Made by a program: the position numbers and the translations under genes | Part shown: positions 7,824 to 15,625 of the stretch, piece after piece | Layout: every line of letters starts with the position of its first letter | Position numbering within the stretch: the stretch's first letter is position 1 | From: Micromonospora maritima | GTDB taxonomy: Bacteria > Actinomycetota > Actinomycetes > Mycobacteriales > Micromonosporaceae | Direction of reading: 5' to 3' | NCBI RefSeq assembly: GCF_902825405.1 | Contig: NZ_CADEAU010000005.1 | Span: 1-45,147, forward strand | DNA length: 45,147 bases | The notes under the pieces: model-generated | Database searches by the model: none | The model's input: the letters and a program-made list of their open reading frames with translations, nothing else | What the model was told of the DNA's origin: nothing

Positions 7824-7853
7824 GGGCGGTCACCGGTGTTCCCGGTACCGCCC
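7824..7853. terminator. Convergent terminator hairpin
   Basis: GGGCGGT pairs with ACCGCCC, and the inner ACCGG pairs with CCGGT, closing a TGTT loop with one bulged base. It lies between the converging HNH gene (stop 7775) and the minus-strand gene ending at 7897. Confidence 0.6.
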
Positions 7854-7896
7854 GCTCGCCCGCTCGGCAGAGAGCCGCTCAGGCCGTTTGCCCAGC

Positions 7897-8256
7897 TCAG
7901 GGCCATTTGGGCGAGGGGAGAGTGGCGAGCACGTCCGCTGGATCGCCCGCCGCGACGACGTGCCGGACGCGCCTGTAGCAGCCGCCGCACAGAGTGACCT
8001 CAGACCAGCTGGCCGCCTGCGGGTCTCGACCGAGCTGCCAGCGCGCCCGGCCCGTCATGGCGCCGTAAGCGGGGTTCCGTCCCGCCGGTCTGCAGTCGCA
8101 GTCGATGTTGATGCAGTATGCGGTGCTCCCGCCGGCCCAGCCGATCTTGGCGCGGGGGTATCCCTTCCAGCACGCGCAGAGATACAGGAAGCGGCTGTCC
8201 GAGGTGCTGTGAATCCGGATCTTCTCGCTGCCGCAGGCTTCACAGGTCGTCGTCAT
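7897..8256 (-). CDS. Multi-cysteine zinc-ribbon protein, 119 aa
   Basis: ATG at 8256 lies inside the 3' end of the integrase gene (17-bp overlap). Cys pairs occur at TTTCEACGSEK, YLCACWKGY, INIDCDCRP and EVTLCGGCYRR, so up to two zinc sites are likely. Overlap with the integrase suggests co-transcription and perhaps a role in recombination control, for example as an excisionase or accessory factor, but no helix-turn-helix is seen. Function is unassigned. Confidence 0.65.
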   Translation of the reverse strand: MTTTCEACGSEKIRIHSTSDSRFLYLCACWKGYPRAKIGWAGGSTAYCINIDCDCRPAGRNPAYGAMTGRARWQLGRDPQAASWSEVTLCGGCYRRVRHVVAAGDPADVLATLPSPKWP

Positions 8257-9406
8257 CGTCCATCACCTCCGCGACGGCGGCGGACGTGGCCTCGGCCAGC
8301 TCGGCGCTCTCCTCGATCCGCGCCTCGAAGTCGTCGCCCAGGCGGTCGCGCTCCTCGCGGACACGGGCGAGCCGGCGGCCGACCGCGAAGGTCGGCGCGT
8401 TCTCCGCCTGGTGCCGGCTGCGGTCGTAGCCCTCGGTGGTCTCCGACTTGGCGTGGCCCATGTCCAGCTGCAGCGCCCGGATCGAGACGCCCTCCTGGAT
8501 GCTGATGGAGGCGTAGGTGCGGCGCAGGTCGTGCGGCGCGAGGTTGCCGGGGATGCCGGCCGCCGCGCCGAGTCGCCGGACCAGGCGGTACGCGGTCTGG
8601 CGGGTGAGCGGTCGCCCATCCTCCGTGGACAGCAGTGTCCGCTTGGCGGTGCGTGCGCCGGCCTGTAGAGCGGGCACCTGCGCGGTGGCCGGCCGGACGG
8701 CCAGCCACGCCCGGATTCTCTCGTCGATGTACGAATCCAGGACCTTGGTGATGGTCTTCCCGCCCTTGGCCAGGTACGTGATCTGGGCGCCGTTGTCACC
8801 CTCGGCCAGGTAGTCCTCGACCTTGAGGCCGATCGCCTCGGTGACACGCAGGCCGGCGCCCAGCATCAGCGCGATGAGCAGCGCGCTGCGCTCGGGCATC
8901 CGGCGCGGGCCGGAGTCGGCCTCGGCGGCATCGAGGAGCGCGAGCGCCTGGGAGTCGTTGAGCGCCCGGCCGGCAGTCCCGGCCTCTCGGCGCTTCGGGC
9001 GCTCCCTGGCGCGCAGTCGGTCGACGGGATTGACGTCGATCACCTCGTCGGCGAAGAGCGAGTCGTAGAAGGAGGAGACCGCGGAGACTCGGCGCGCCTG
9101 GGTGCCGGAGGCCCGTCCGCTGGAGGCGAGTTCAGCGACCCACCGCTTCAGGTCGGCCTTGCTGATCGACATGGGGTTAATGCCCCACCTGGCACACCAT
9201 GGGAGGAAAGAGAATGGATCGTGCTTATCAGGGTTTTCGTGCTTGCACTCCCACCTTGGGTACCTGCATCCGAAGATGTCCCATCGGTACTCTTCGCGGG
9301 TCTTCGGGTTAGAAAGGCCTCCTGTGAAGTCATACGCCCGATCCACCGCTTCGCGGAACCCGGCCTCCGGCTCATCGACAGAAGTCGCTACCTCGACTGT
9401 GCTCAC
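8240..9406 (-). CDS. int: Tyrosine recombinase / phage integrase, 388 aa
   Basis: It catalyses site-specific integration and excision through a covalent 3'-phosphotyrosine intermediate. The N-terminal SAM-like core-binding domain covers about residues 20-130. The catalytic residues are seen as GAGLRVTEAIGL (Arg I), a beta-hairpin Lys in LAKGGKTITK, HDLRRTYAS (His-x-x-Arg), MGHAKSETTEGY (His/Trp site and Tyr nucleophile). Length is normal for actinophage integrases. GTG at 9406 appears leaderless (TAGGAT then six bases). The acidic C-terminal tail DDDDDL is unusual. No tRNA-anchored attachment site could be identified next to it. Confidence 0.92.
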   Translation of the reverse strand: MSTVEVATSVDEPEAGFREAVDRAYDFTGGLSNPKTREEYRWDIFGCRYPRWECKHENPDKHDPFSFLPWCARWGINPMSISKADLKRWVAELASSGRASGTQARRVSAVSSFYDSLFADEVIDVNPVDRLRARERPKRREAGTAGRALNDSQALALLDAAEADSGPRRMPERSALLIALMLGAGLRVTEAIGLKVEDYLAEGDNGAQITYLAKGGKTITKVLDSYIDERIRAWLAVRPATAQVPALQAGARTAKRTLLSTEDGRPLTRQTAYRLVRRLGAAAGIPGNLAPHDLRRTYASISIQEGVSIRALQLDMGHAKSETTEGYDRSRHQAENAPTFAVGRRLARVREERDRLGDDFEARIEESAELAEATSAAVAEVMDDDDDL

Positions 9407-9418
9407 ACGTACATCCTA
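9407..9418 (-). promoter_or_regulatory. -10 box of a leaderless integrase promoter
   Basis: On the minus strand TAGGAT (9418-9413) is followed by GTACGT and then the GTG start codon at 9406. No ribosome-binding site precedes the GTG, which supports leaderless initiation. Confidence 0.5.
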
Positions 9419-9617
9419 ATGGTTGTTAGGTACGCTCGCCACTCTGGACGGTCCATCATTGCCATCCGTGCGCGTTCATGAGCACACCGTGTCCTGAGCG
9501 GACGGTGACGCCGGCGGGTACTCTGCGCGATGTTCGTCAAGTCGCCCTTCCGTGCAACGGACGCCGGCGAGATTGCCGGATACTGAAACGACCGACCCAT
9601 CCCCCGGAGGAGTGCTG

Positions 9618-10268
9618 ATGCGCGAGCCGCGCAAGATCACCCGCGATGACGTCGACCAGGTCCTGGCCGAGCACCCGAAACTGGGCGAATGGGGATACGA
9701 CCATCCCGATTCGCGCAGGCCGGGCGAATTGGACAAGGCCCGAGCCTCGCTCCGCCGTCAGCTCACCGAGATCCAGGCGGCCTACGACTGGCTGCTGACG
9801 TTGCACCCCATCGCGGACGGGAAGCGGTGGCCGACGTCGTACGGGCTCAAGCACGACGGCGAGGAGTCCGGGAAGATGCCCTACGTCACCAACGGGGTGA
9901 TGATCGTGGCCGCGTTCCTCGCCGACGCGCCGATCCAGATCAACGACGGGCCCAACCCGTCGATCGGCCTGTCGCTGACCGCGCCGCGACCGAAGCCGGC
10001 ACCCGGCAGCTTCACCGCCTGGCTGGAGCAGTACGAGGACGAGCGGCACCCGATCGGCGACCTGGCGCGCGACGTGCGCGACGACGACACCTGGCCCGTC
10101 GACGGGGTCTCCGTCGACGACCGGTGGCCAGCCGAGGCCGGCAGCTACGAGGTCTACCGCAACTACCTGCTCCGAGTGGGCGCCAGCGCCGACGCGCTCG
10201 ACGTTCTGCGCGAGGCATGGACCGCCTACTCCGGCACCGCGCCGGCCGAGGACGAGGACGAGGACTGA
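9618..10268 (+). CDS. YozE-SAM-like domain protein, 216 aa
   Basis: ATG at 9618 follows GGAGGAG at 5-bp spacing. The first 115 residues (LGEWGYDHPD ... PYVTNGVMIVAAFLADAP) resemble an actinophage protein of unknown role. Residues about 130-205 match the YozE_SAM_like pattern: FTAWLEQYEDERHPIGDLARDV, then YRNYLLRVGASADALDVLREAW. That domain is a small helical fold of unknown function in Gram-positive bacteria and phages. The C-terminus is acidic (EDEDED). It is monocistronic and followed by a terminator at 10360. Confidence 0.7.
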   Translation: MREPRKITRDDVDQVLAEHPKLGEWGYDHPDSRRPGELDKARASLRRQLTEIQAAYDWLLTLHPIADGKRWPTSYGLKHDGEESGKMPYVTNGVMIVAAFLADAPIQINDGPNPSIGLSLTAPRPKPAPGSFTAWLEQYEDERHPIGDLARDVRDDDTWPVDGVSVDDRWPAEAGSYEVYRNYLLRVGASADALDVLREAWTAYSGTAPAEDEDED

Positions 10269-10359
10269 CCTCACCCTGTAGCCCTCCGCGCGCTGAGGGT
10301 TGATACTGGATGAGCCGAGCATCGCTCGATGAGCAGCCCAGAAGGTCTGCAGAGGGTAC

Positions 10360-10402
10360 GAAGAGGCCCCGTGGCGCTACCTCCGTCACGGGGCCTTTCT
10401 TC
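10360..10402. terminator. Rho-independent terminator
   Basis: AGGCCCCGTG pairs with CACGGGGCCT around a 13-base loop and is followed by TTCTTC on the plus strand. It separates the plus-strand gene ending at 10268 from the converging DUF397 gene. Confidence 0.8.
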
Positions 10403-10426
10403 ATGCCGCGAGCGCGGCGGGGGGGG

Positions 10427-10639
10427 TCAGCCGCTGTAGCGGCCGGCCTTGATGTCAGCGACGAAGCTGGTCCAGTTCGTCTCGCCGAAGAGCAGGACGG
10501 GGCCCTGGCCGTTGGCCTTGCTGTCGCGAACGCCCACGCCGTGGCCGGTGCCCTTGTTGGCCTCGACGCAGGCGTTGGCCCCGTCACTCCGGCTGCTCTT
10601 GAACCACTTGTCGCTGGGCAGCGTGTTGATGCCCATCAC
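10427..10639 (-). CDS. DUF397 protein, 70 aa
   Basis: It shows the full DUF397 pattern: KWFKSSRSDGANACVEANKG, then VGVRDSKANGQGPVLLFGE, then WTSFVADIKAGRY. DUF397 proteins of actinomycetes are usually encoded beside an XRE-DUF5753 regulator, as here, and act with it in developmental or toxin-antitoxin-like control (Scr1-type pairs). GTG at 10639 or ATG at 10636 follows AGGAGAGG. The gap to the upstream regulator is 17 bp, so both are co-transcribed. Confidence 0.88.
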   Translation of the reverse strand: MMGINTLPSDKWFKSSRSDGANACVEANKGTGHGVGVRDSKANGQGPVLLFGETNWTSFVADIKAGRYSG

Positions 10640-10656
10640 CTACCTACCTCTCCTTG

Positions 10657-11511
10657 TTACTGCGTGGCCTTGACGATCCCCGCGATCAGCTCGGCGGACT
10701 GGCGGTCCGACAGGGCTGCGCCGCGGAGATAGTTCAGGCTCTCCAGGACGCGGGATACGTCCTTGGGGTCTTCAAGGTAAACGCCGCCACCCAGGTTCTC
10801 GATGTAGACGATCGGTGGGTCGTCCTCGGCGAACTCGAAGACGCTAAAGCCGGATCCCATCGGATCGTACGCACCGACTGAGAAGGGGATCACCTGCAGG
10901 TTGATGTTCGGGCGCTCGCCAACCTCCAGCAGGTGCAACAGCTGCTCCCGCATCACCCCGGGGCCGCCGACCTCCCGTCGGAGCACGGCCTCGTCGATAA
11001 CTGCCCACAGGGTGGGCGGATTGGGGCGGTCGATGGACTGCTTGCGGCCCATCCGCGCGCTGACCTTGCGCTCGGTCTCGGCACCGTCGACCGTAGGACG
11101 CCAGGCGCGGAAGAGTTCGCGGGCGTAGGCCTCGGTCTGCAGCAGGCCCGGAATGAAGGACACCTCGTAGTTGCCGATCGTTGTGGCGTCACTTTCGAGC
11201 CCGACGAAGGTCCTTATCGCATCGCTGAGAATGTCGTCGTATTGCTGCCACCATCCTCGCAGTCGGGCATCCCGGGCGAGCTGGACCAACTCCTCCGCTT
11301 CCGGGCCATTGACGCCGTAGACGTGCAGCAGCTCGCGAACGTCGCCGGGCTTGACGCCCCGCCGGTTGGTCTCGATGCGGCTCAGCCAGCTTGCGCCGTA
11401 GCCGAGCTGCTGGGCGACCTGCTCGCAGCTCAGTCCGCGCGCCTCGCGCAGTTCTCGAAGCTGCTTGGTCAGCCGCCGTCGACGAATGGTCGGGCCGATC
11501 GGACTACCCAT
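10657..11511 (-). CDS. XRE-family regulator with DUF5753 domain, 284 aa
   Basis: An N-terminal helix-turn-helix (LRELREARGLSCEQVAQQLG, then GASWLSRIETNRRGV) is followed by the DUF5753 region (IPGLLQTEAYARELF at about 125, then MREQLLHLLEV and LQVIPFSVGAY ... GSGFSVFEF). Length matches the family, about 285 residues. ATG at 11511 is favoured by AAAGGGGG just upstream; 11514 and GTG 11535 are alternatives. It likely binds DNA with the downstream DUF397 partner. The palindrome TGGCA-N3-TGCCA 90 bp upstream is a good candidate operator. Confidence 0.9.
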   Translation of the reverse strand: MGSPIGPTIRRRRLTKQLRELREARGLSCEQVAQQLGYGASWLSRIETNRRGVKPGDVRELLHVYGVNGPEAEELVQLARDARLRGWWQQYDDILSDAIRTFVGLESDATTIGNYEVSFIPGLLQTEAYARELFRAWRPTVDGAETERKVSARMGRKQSIDRPNPPTLWAVIDEAVLRREVGGPGVMREQLLHLLEVGERPNINLQVIPFSVGAYDPMGSGFSVFEFAEDDPPIVYIENLGGGVYLEDPKDVSRVLESLNYLRGAALSDRQSAELIAGIVKATQ

Positions 11512-11535
11512 CATGACCCCCTTTCCCGAGTCCAC

Positions 11536-11564
11536 AGTGCAACCGAGTGAGTCTGCCGGGTCAA
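11536..11564 (-). promoter_or_regulatory. Probable promoter of the XRE-DUF5753 gene
   Basis: On the minus strand TTGACC (11564-11559) is separated by 17 bp from TGCACT (11541-11536). The -35 is near consensus, the -10 is weak. It leaves a short leader containing the AAAGGGGG ribosome-binding site. Confidence 0.5.
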
Positions 11565-11601
11565 GCCTCCCGGATCAAGGCCCGCCATGGCAACCCTCAG
11601 A

Positions 11602-11638
11602 TTGGCACCTTGCCACGAGGCTTCGTGCCGTCCATCCT
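11602..11638 (+). promoter_or_regulatory. Palindrome-overlapped promoter of the GPP34 operon
   Basis: The palindrome TGGCA-CCT-TGCCA (11603-11615) covers a -35-like TTGCCA; 17 bp further is CATCCT as -10 (11633-11638). The same block, including GAGGC after the palindrome and TGCCG before CATCCT, recurs at 14671-14707 in front of the JmjC operon. This is a direct sequence match between two cargo promoters and suggests a shared regulator. The site also lies upstream of the divergent XRE gene. Confidence 0.65.
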
Positions 11639-11738
11639 GTTCCGGTCCGCTACCCACGGCGGACCGGCGGCTGCGCAGCGCTACATCAGCGCCCGCTATG
11701 TAACGACCCATCACCTTCTGCAGCCTGGGGAAAGGCTC

Positions 11739-12368
11739 ATGTCCCTCGTCGACGACCTCTACTTCCTTGCTCACGACGACGCGACCGGTCGACCGCTGGT
11801 CAGCACCGGCGCCACCGCGTACGGGCTCGCCGGCGCCGTGCTCACCGAGCTGCTCATCGAACAGAAGATCGTCGTCGACGCCGAGCGCCAAGTCGCCCCA
11901 ACAACGAAGCCGACTCCGCCCACCGGGGCGCTGGCTCACCTGTACTTCGACGCCATTCGCAACCAGGAGCAGCACGACCTGCGCACCTGGTTGACCTACC
12001 TGAGCCAGAGCGTCTACGACAAGGCGATCGACCGCCTGGTCACCAGCGGGGAGCTGCGCGAGGAGAGCGGCAACGGACTCCTGCGCCGCGCCGTCCGGTT
12101 CCGCCCGACCGACATGATGCGCGCCACGAAGCCGTGGATCACGCTCCTGCACCACGCCAAGAACCGCCAGACGCTCGACCTGTACCACCTGGCCCTCGGT
12201 GGCCTGGCGGACATGACCGGAGTGCTCGACACCGTGCTGCGCACCGCCGAGCACTCCGACATCGCGCACCTGCGCGCCCAGCTGCCCTACCTCTGGCACC
12301 CGGTGCGCGACGTCATCGAAGAGGCGCGGTCGGCCATCGGCGCCGCCGTGCTGTCCCACCGCATGTAA
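11739..12368 (+). CDS. GPP34 (GOLPH3/Vps74-like) family protein, 209 aa
   Basis: ATG at 11739 with GGGGAAAGG upstream. The GPP34 pattern is clear: LVDDLYFLAHDDATGRPLV at the start, YGLAGAVLTELLIEQKIVVD (residues 27-48), and a helical core with YDKAIDRLVTSGELRE. Eukaryotic GOLPH3 binds phosphatidylinositol-4-phosphate; actinomycetes encode many GPP34 proteins, often as accessory genes, with an unclear role at the membrane. It heads the operon with the permease (29 bp downstream) and the acetyltransferase. Confidence 0.88.
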   Translation: MSLVDDLYFLAHDDATGRPLVSTGATAYGLAGAVLTELLIEQKIVVDAERQVAPTTKPTPPTGALAHLYFDAIRNQEQHDLRTWLTYLSQSVYDKAIDRLVTSGELREESGNGLLRRAVRFRPTDMMRATKPWITLLHHAKNRQTLDLYHLALGGLADMTGVLDTVLRTAEHSDIAHLRAQLPYLWHPVRDVIEEARSAIGAAVLSHRM

Positions 12369-12397
12369 CCCCTTCCATCCCCTACCTGGAGCCACCC

Positions 12398-13909
12398 GTG
12401 AGACATTCACCCGCCCCGACGCTTCGACCGGATCCCGTGGCCAGCAGCCTGGCCCGCAACCGGCTGGGCATCCCCGCGGTGCTCTTCTTCGTGCTGTCCG
12501 CCGCGGCGCCGCTGACGGTGACCGCCGGCGGCGTCACCGCCGGGTACGCCATCACCGGGCGCACCGGCATGCCGGTGGCCTACCTGGCGGTCGCCGCGAT
12601 GATCGCCCTGTTCGCGGTCGGCTACGTGTCGATGAGCCGGCACGTGGTCAACGCCGGCGCGTTCTACACCTACATCACCCGCGGCCTCGGCCGGCCGGCC
12701 GGCGCCGGCGGCGCGTTCGTAGCCCTGCTCGCCTACAACGCCATGCAGGTCGGCCTCTACGGCGGGTTCGGGGTGGTGCTGTCGCAGTTCCTCGCGAGCC
12801 ACGCCGGGTGGGACGTGCACTGGCTGGCCAGCGCGCTGATCGGCTGGGTCCTGGTCGCGGCGCTCGGCGTGCTGCGTGTCGACCTCAACGGCCGGGTCCT
12901 GGCGTTCCTGCTGATCACCGAATGCGCCGTCGCCGCGGTGTTCAGCGCCGTCATGGTCGGCCACCCCGCCGGCGGGGAGCTGACGTTCTCCACGCTCGCG
13001 CCGTCGCACCTGTGGGAGTCCGGAGCCGGCGCCGCGCTGGTCACGGCCATCACGGGATTCGTCGGGATCGAGGCGACTGTGGTGTTCTCCGAGGAGACGA
13101 AGGACCCGCGGCGCACCGTCGCGCGGGCGACCTACCTGGCGGTCGGCATCATCGGACTGCTCTACGCCGGCGCCGCCTGGGCGATGTCCGTCGCGACCGG
13201 TCCGGACAGGATCGTCGCCCGCGCCACCGAGGACGGCACCCAGCTGCTGTTCAACCTGGTCGGCCCCTACGTCGGCCAGACGGTTGTCACCCTCGGCGAG
13301 CTGCTGTTCATCACCAGCTTGTTCGCGGCCCTGCTGAGCTTCCACAACGCGGTCGCCCGCTACGGCTTCGCCCTCGGGCGCGAGCGCGTGCTCCCCGCCG
13401 CGCTCGGGCGCACCGGCCGGCAGACCGGCGCCCCGATCGTCGGGTCTCTGAGCCAGACCGCGCTGGCGCTGGTCGTGCTGATCGCGTACGCGGTAGCCGG
13501 CGCCGACCCGTACGTGCACCTGTTCTTCTGGGTCACCGTCACCGGCGGGCTGGGCGTCCTGATCCTCATGGTCCTCACCTCGGTCGCCGTGGTGGCCTAC
13601 TTCGCCTCCCGCAGCCGCGGCGAGAGCCGCTTCCAGGTCGCAGTCGCCCCGGCCGTGGCCGCGATCCTGCTGGGCGCCGTGCTCGTGCTGACGGTGAGCC
13701 AGTTCGACGTCCTGCTCGGCGTCGACCCGTCCTCGCCCTGGCGGTGGGTCTTCCCCGCGACCTATCTCGCCGCGGCGGTGATCGGCGTGGCTTGGGCGCT
13801 GGTGCTGCGCCAGCGCCGGCCCGACGTCTACCGCGGGATCGGCTACGGCGTCGACGCCGGCACCGAGGCTGCTCGTCAGCAGCCCGCCGTGGCCGGGAGT
13901 CGCGCATGA
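12398..13909 (+). CDS. APC-superfamily amino-acid/polyamine permease, 503 aa
   Basis: GTG at 12398; upstream in-frame sequence overlaps the GPP34 gene and is not credible. About 12 hydrophobic segments run through the chain. APC features are a first helix with PLTVTAGGVTAGYAITG (the substrate-binding GxG break) and a conserved loop GFVGIEATVVFSEETKDPRR around residues 225-245. Such carriers take up amino acids or amines by cation symport or exchange. The ATGA overlap with the acetyltransferase gene implies coupled expression. A permease is unusual cargo for a phage and points to an integrative element or host-derived cargo. Confidence 0.88.
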   Translation: MRHSPAPTLRPDPVASSLARNRLGIPAVLFFVLSAAAPLTVTAGGVTAGYAITGRTGMPVAYLAVAAMIALFAVGYVSMSRHVVNAGAFYTYITRGLGRPAGAGGAFVALLAYNAMQVGLYGGFGVVLSQFLASHAGWDVHWLASALIGWVLVAALGVLRVDLNGRVLAFLLITECAVAAVFSAVMVGHPAGGELTFSTLAPSHLWESGAGAALVTAITGFVGIEATVVFSEETKDPRRTVARATYLAVGIIGLLYAGAAWAMSVATGPDRIVARATEDGTQLLFNLVGPYVGQTVVTLGELLFITSLFAALLSFHNAVARYGFALGRERVLPAALGRTGRQTGAPIVGSLSQTALALVVLIAYAVAGADPYVHLFFWVTVTGGLGVLILMVLTSVAVVAYFASRSRGESRFQVAVAPAVAAILLGAVLVLTVSQFDVLLGVDPSSPWRWVFPATYLAAAVIGVAWALVLRQRRPDVYRGIGYGVDAGTEAARQQPAVAGSRA

Positions 13910-14550
13910 GCGACGTGGCGCGCATCCTTCCGCTGCGCGGCATCCGGCGGGCCACATCCGCGGACCTGAGGGACGTCACCGAGCTGCTGGCCCACGCGTT
14001 CCTGCACGCCGGCCCGGTCGCGCCGTGGCTCGTGCCCGACCCGGACGAGCGCCTGGAGGTCTACCTCGGCTACTTCGGGCTGTTCGCCGTCGACGCGTTC
14101 GACCGCGGCACCATCGAGATCAACCACGAGATCACGTGCGCCGCCCTTTGGTATCCACCGGACCAGGCCCTGGGCCACCCCGAGAACTACGAGGAGCAGC
14201 TGGCCGACATCACGGGCGAGCGACTCGAACGCTTCCAGGTCCTCGACCGGCTGCTCGCCGCCGCGCATCCGCGCGGGCGGCACGAGTACCTCGCGTTCCT
14301 CGCCGTGGCGCCGGAGGTCCAGGGCATGGGCCAGGGCAGCCGGATGCTGCGCCACCACCACACCACCATCGACGACCTTGACCTGCCGGCCTACCTGGAG
14401 GCCAGCAACGTCGACAACCGGCGGCTGTACGCCCGCCACGGCTACAGCACCACCGGCCGGGTGCAGCTGCCCGACGGCGGACCGACGCTGTTTCCGATGT
14501 GGCGTCCGAAGGTGTCGGCGCCGCCACCGGCGGAGGATGCGGGCGAGTAG
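13906..14550 (+). CDS. GNAT-family N-acetyltransferase, 214 aa
   Basis: ATG at 13906 overlaps the permease stop (ATGA). The acetyl-CoA motif A is seen as YLAFLAVAPEVQGMGQGSRM (about residues 126-145; the Q-x-x-G-x-G loop), followed by PAYLEASNVDNRRLYARHGY, a typical motif B/C. The family transfers acetyl groups to amines. Coupling to the amino-acid permease suggests an imported amine or amino acid as substrate, for example self-resistance or detoxification, but this is inference. Length is usual for stand-alone GNATs. Confidence 0.87.
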   Translation: MSDVARILPLRGIRRATSADLRDVTELLAHAFLHAGPVAPWLVPDPDERLEVYLGYFGLFAVDAFDRGTIEINHEITCAALWYPPDQALGHPENYEEQLADITGERLERFQVLDRLLAAAHPRGRHEYLAFLAVAPEVQGMGQGSRMLRHHHTTIDDLDLPAYLEASNVDNRRLYARHGYSTTGRVQLPDGGPTLFPMWRPKVSAPPPAEDAGE

Positions 14551-14562
14551 GTGACGCAACGT

Positions 14563-14631
14563 GGGCCGGCGGCGCAGCCGGCCCTCCTGATCCCCCGGGG
14601 CGGCCCAGGTCCCCACAGGGGCCGCCCCGGG
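14563..14631 (+). terminator. Tandem terminator hairpins after the GNAT gene
   Basis: Two hairpins follow the GNAT stop: GGGCCGGC/GCCGGCCC (14563-14584) and a 13-bp stem CCCGGGGCGGCCC/GGGCCGCCCCGGG (14594-14631). Neither has a strong T run. The rest of the 334-bp gap up to 14884 holds the operator-promoter at 14671 and a leader of about 170 bases. Confidence 0.65.
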
Positions 14632-14670
14632 CCCCGCACGTGGTCCGGAGAACGTCGACACGTGACCGGT

Positions 14671-14707
14671 TTGGCATCTTGCCATGAGGCGCTTTGCCGG
14701 CCATCCT
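14671..14707 (+). promoter_or_regulatory. Palindrome-overlapped promoter of the DUF397-peptide/JmjC operon
   Basis: TGGCA-TCT-TGCCA (14672-14684) overlaps TTGCCA as -35, and CATCCT (14702-14707) follows after 17 bp. Positions match those of the promoter at 11602 almost base for base. A transcription start near 14714 would leave a long 5' leader of about 170 bases before the ATG at 14885. Confidence 0.65.
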
Positions 14708-14884
14708 GAGACGGTCAGCGCTACGCATCGCGCTGGCATGATCACTCGGCGCAACGGCGCCCCGAGTGGACGCTCGACCTGACCGCCTTCCGTGGAAAGC
14801 AGACGGTCAGGCCGAGCCGCAGGTGCACCACGGCGCGGGGACCGAATCCCCGCACAGCGGCACCACCCGGAAGGAGCTTAAGCC

Positions 14885-15124
14885 ATGGAGATCGTCGACC
14901 TGTACGGCAGCGACGAGGTCGCCAACGTGCCCCTGCAGAAGATCTGCGGGGGAGGGATCCACAACCTCAACATGGAGTCCTGCGTCGCCGCGGCCGTCCT
15001 GCCGGACCGGCCGAACGCCGTCGTCCTGGGCGACTCGAAGCTGGGCGCGGACTCGCCGCGGCTGATCTTCGAGCGGCACGAGCTGGACGCCTTCGTCGCC
15101 GACTACGGCGCCGGCAAGATCTGA
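14885..15124 (+). CDS. Small DUF397-like peptide, candidate modification substrate, 79 aa
   Basis: ATG at 14885 follows AAGGAGCTTAAGCC. The C-terminal half follows the DUF397 pattern: ESCVAAAVL, then VVLGDSKLGADSPRLIFERH and ELDAFVADYGAGK. The N-terminal half is unlike ordinary DUF397 proteins and contains ICGGGIHNLNMESC, a two-Cys Gly-rich loop. No regulator gene is adjacent, in contrast to the DUF397 gene at 10427. A strong hairpin directly after its stop would make it more abundant than the enzymes downstream, as is common for peptide precursors. It may be a substrate of the JmjC oxygenase; this is inference. Confidence 0.75.
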   Translation: MEIVDLYGSDEVANVPLQKICGGGIHNLNMESCVAAAVLPDRPNAVVLGDSKLGADSPRLIFERHELDAFVADYGAGKI

Positions 15125-15131
15125 TCCGTCC

Positions 15132-15165
15132 GAGCTGGCCGCGTGCGCCCGCACGCGGCCAGCTC
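15132..15165 (+). terminator. Intra-operon hairpin (partial terminator)
   Basis: A perfect 15-bp stem (GAGCTGGCCGCGTGC with its complement) closes a GCCC loop 7 bp after the small-peptide stop and 17 bp before the next start. No T run follows, so read-through is likely and the hairpin may stabilise or attenuate the transcript. Confidence 0.7.
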
Positions 15166-15182
15166 CACTCAGGGGGTAACGC

Positions 15183-15608
15183 GTGACCGCAGTGATGCAC
15201 TGGCATGGATTCGGGCCGTGGCAAGGGGGCCACGAGGTCTTCGAGATGAAGAACGACGCGCTCCGCAGACCTCGCGAGGACTGGGACACCACGACGGTGC
15301 CTCCGCTGGAGACCGGGAACTACCTGCTGCGCCGCTCGCAGGCCAGCCGCGAGCGGACCTGGACGCGAGTCGAAGACGCCCTCGACTGGCTCGCCGGCCT
15401 GCACGACCAGCACCCGCACGACCCGACGCTCAACTACCCCGACAAGGCCACGCGGCTGAAGCACACCCGCGACGGCCTACTGGGGGGCGCCGACGCCCTG
15501 TGGCACTACACCACCAGCATCAGCGCCAACCGCGTCGTCGTGTACGCGGTGATCTGCTGCCCGCATCGGCACCACACGCGCACGCCGTGCCCCCTCCCGC
15601 CGCCCTGA
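15183..15608 (+). CDS. Unknown protein of the JmjC operon, 141 aa
   Basis: GTG at 15183 is preceded by AGGGGGT. The product begins MTAVMHWHGFGPWQGGHEVF and has a GTD-like region GGADALWHYTTSISANRVVV followed by VYAVICCPHRHHTR, a Cys-Cys/His-rich end. The family is not recognised. Its place between the small peptide and the oxygenase suggests it acts with them, for example as a substrate-binding partner. The Pro-rich last ten residues may reflect read-out past the original end. Confidence 0.6.
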   Translation: MTAVMHWHGFGPWQGGHEVFEMKNDALRRPREDWDTTTVPPLETGNYLLRRSQASRERTWTRVEDALDWLAGLHDQHPHDPTLNYPDKATRLKHTRDGLLGGADALWHYTTSISANRVVVYAVICCPHRHHTRTPCPLPPP

Positions 15609-15625
15609 CCTGCTTGGGAGACGCC

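Noticed and set aside
8240-9600. An attP/attL site or tRNA-anchored attachment site next to the integrase
   Set aside because: No direct repeat or tRNA 3'-end duplicate could be recognised by eye; the opposite end of the element is probably outside the window.
11602-11620. Sigma-54 promoter (TGGCAC-N5-TTGC-like)
   Set aside because: The similarity is superficial; actinomycetes lack sigma-54, and spacing to CATCCT fits a sigma-70-type promoter overlapped by a palindrome.
12407-13957. A 516-aa minus-strand open frame opposite the permease
   Set aside because: The plus strand encodes an APC carrier with clear membrane helices and coupled neighbours; the minus frame is a GC-skew artefact with His/Asp/Gly-rich sequence.
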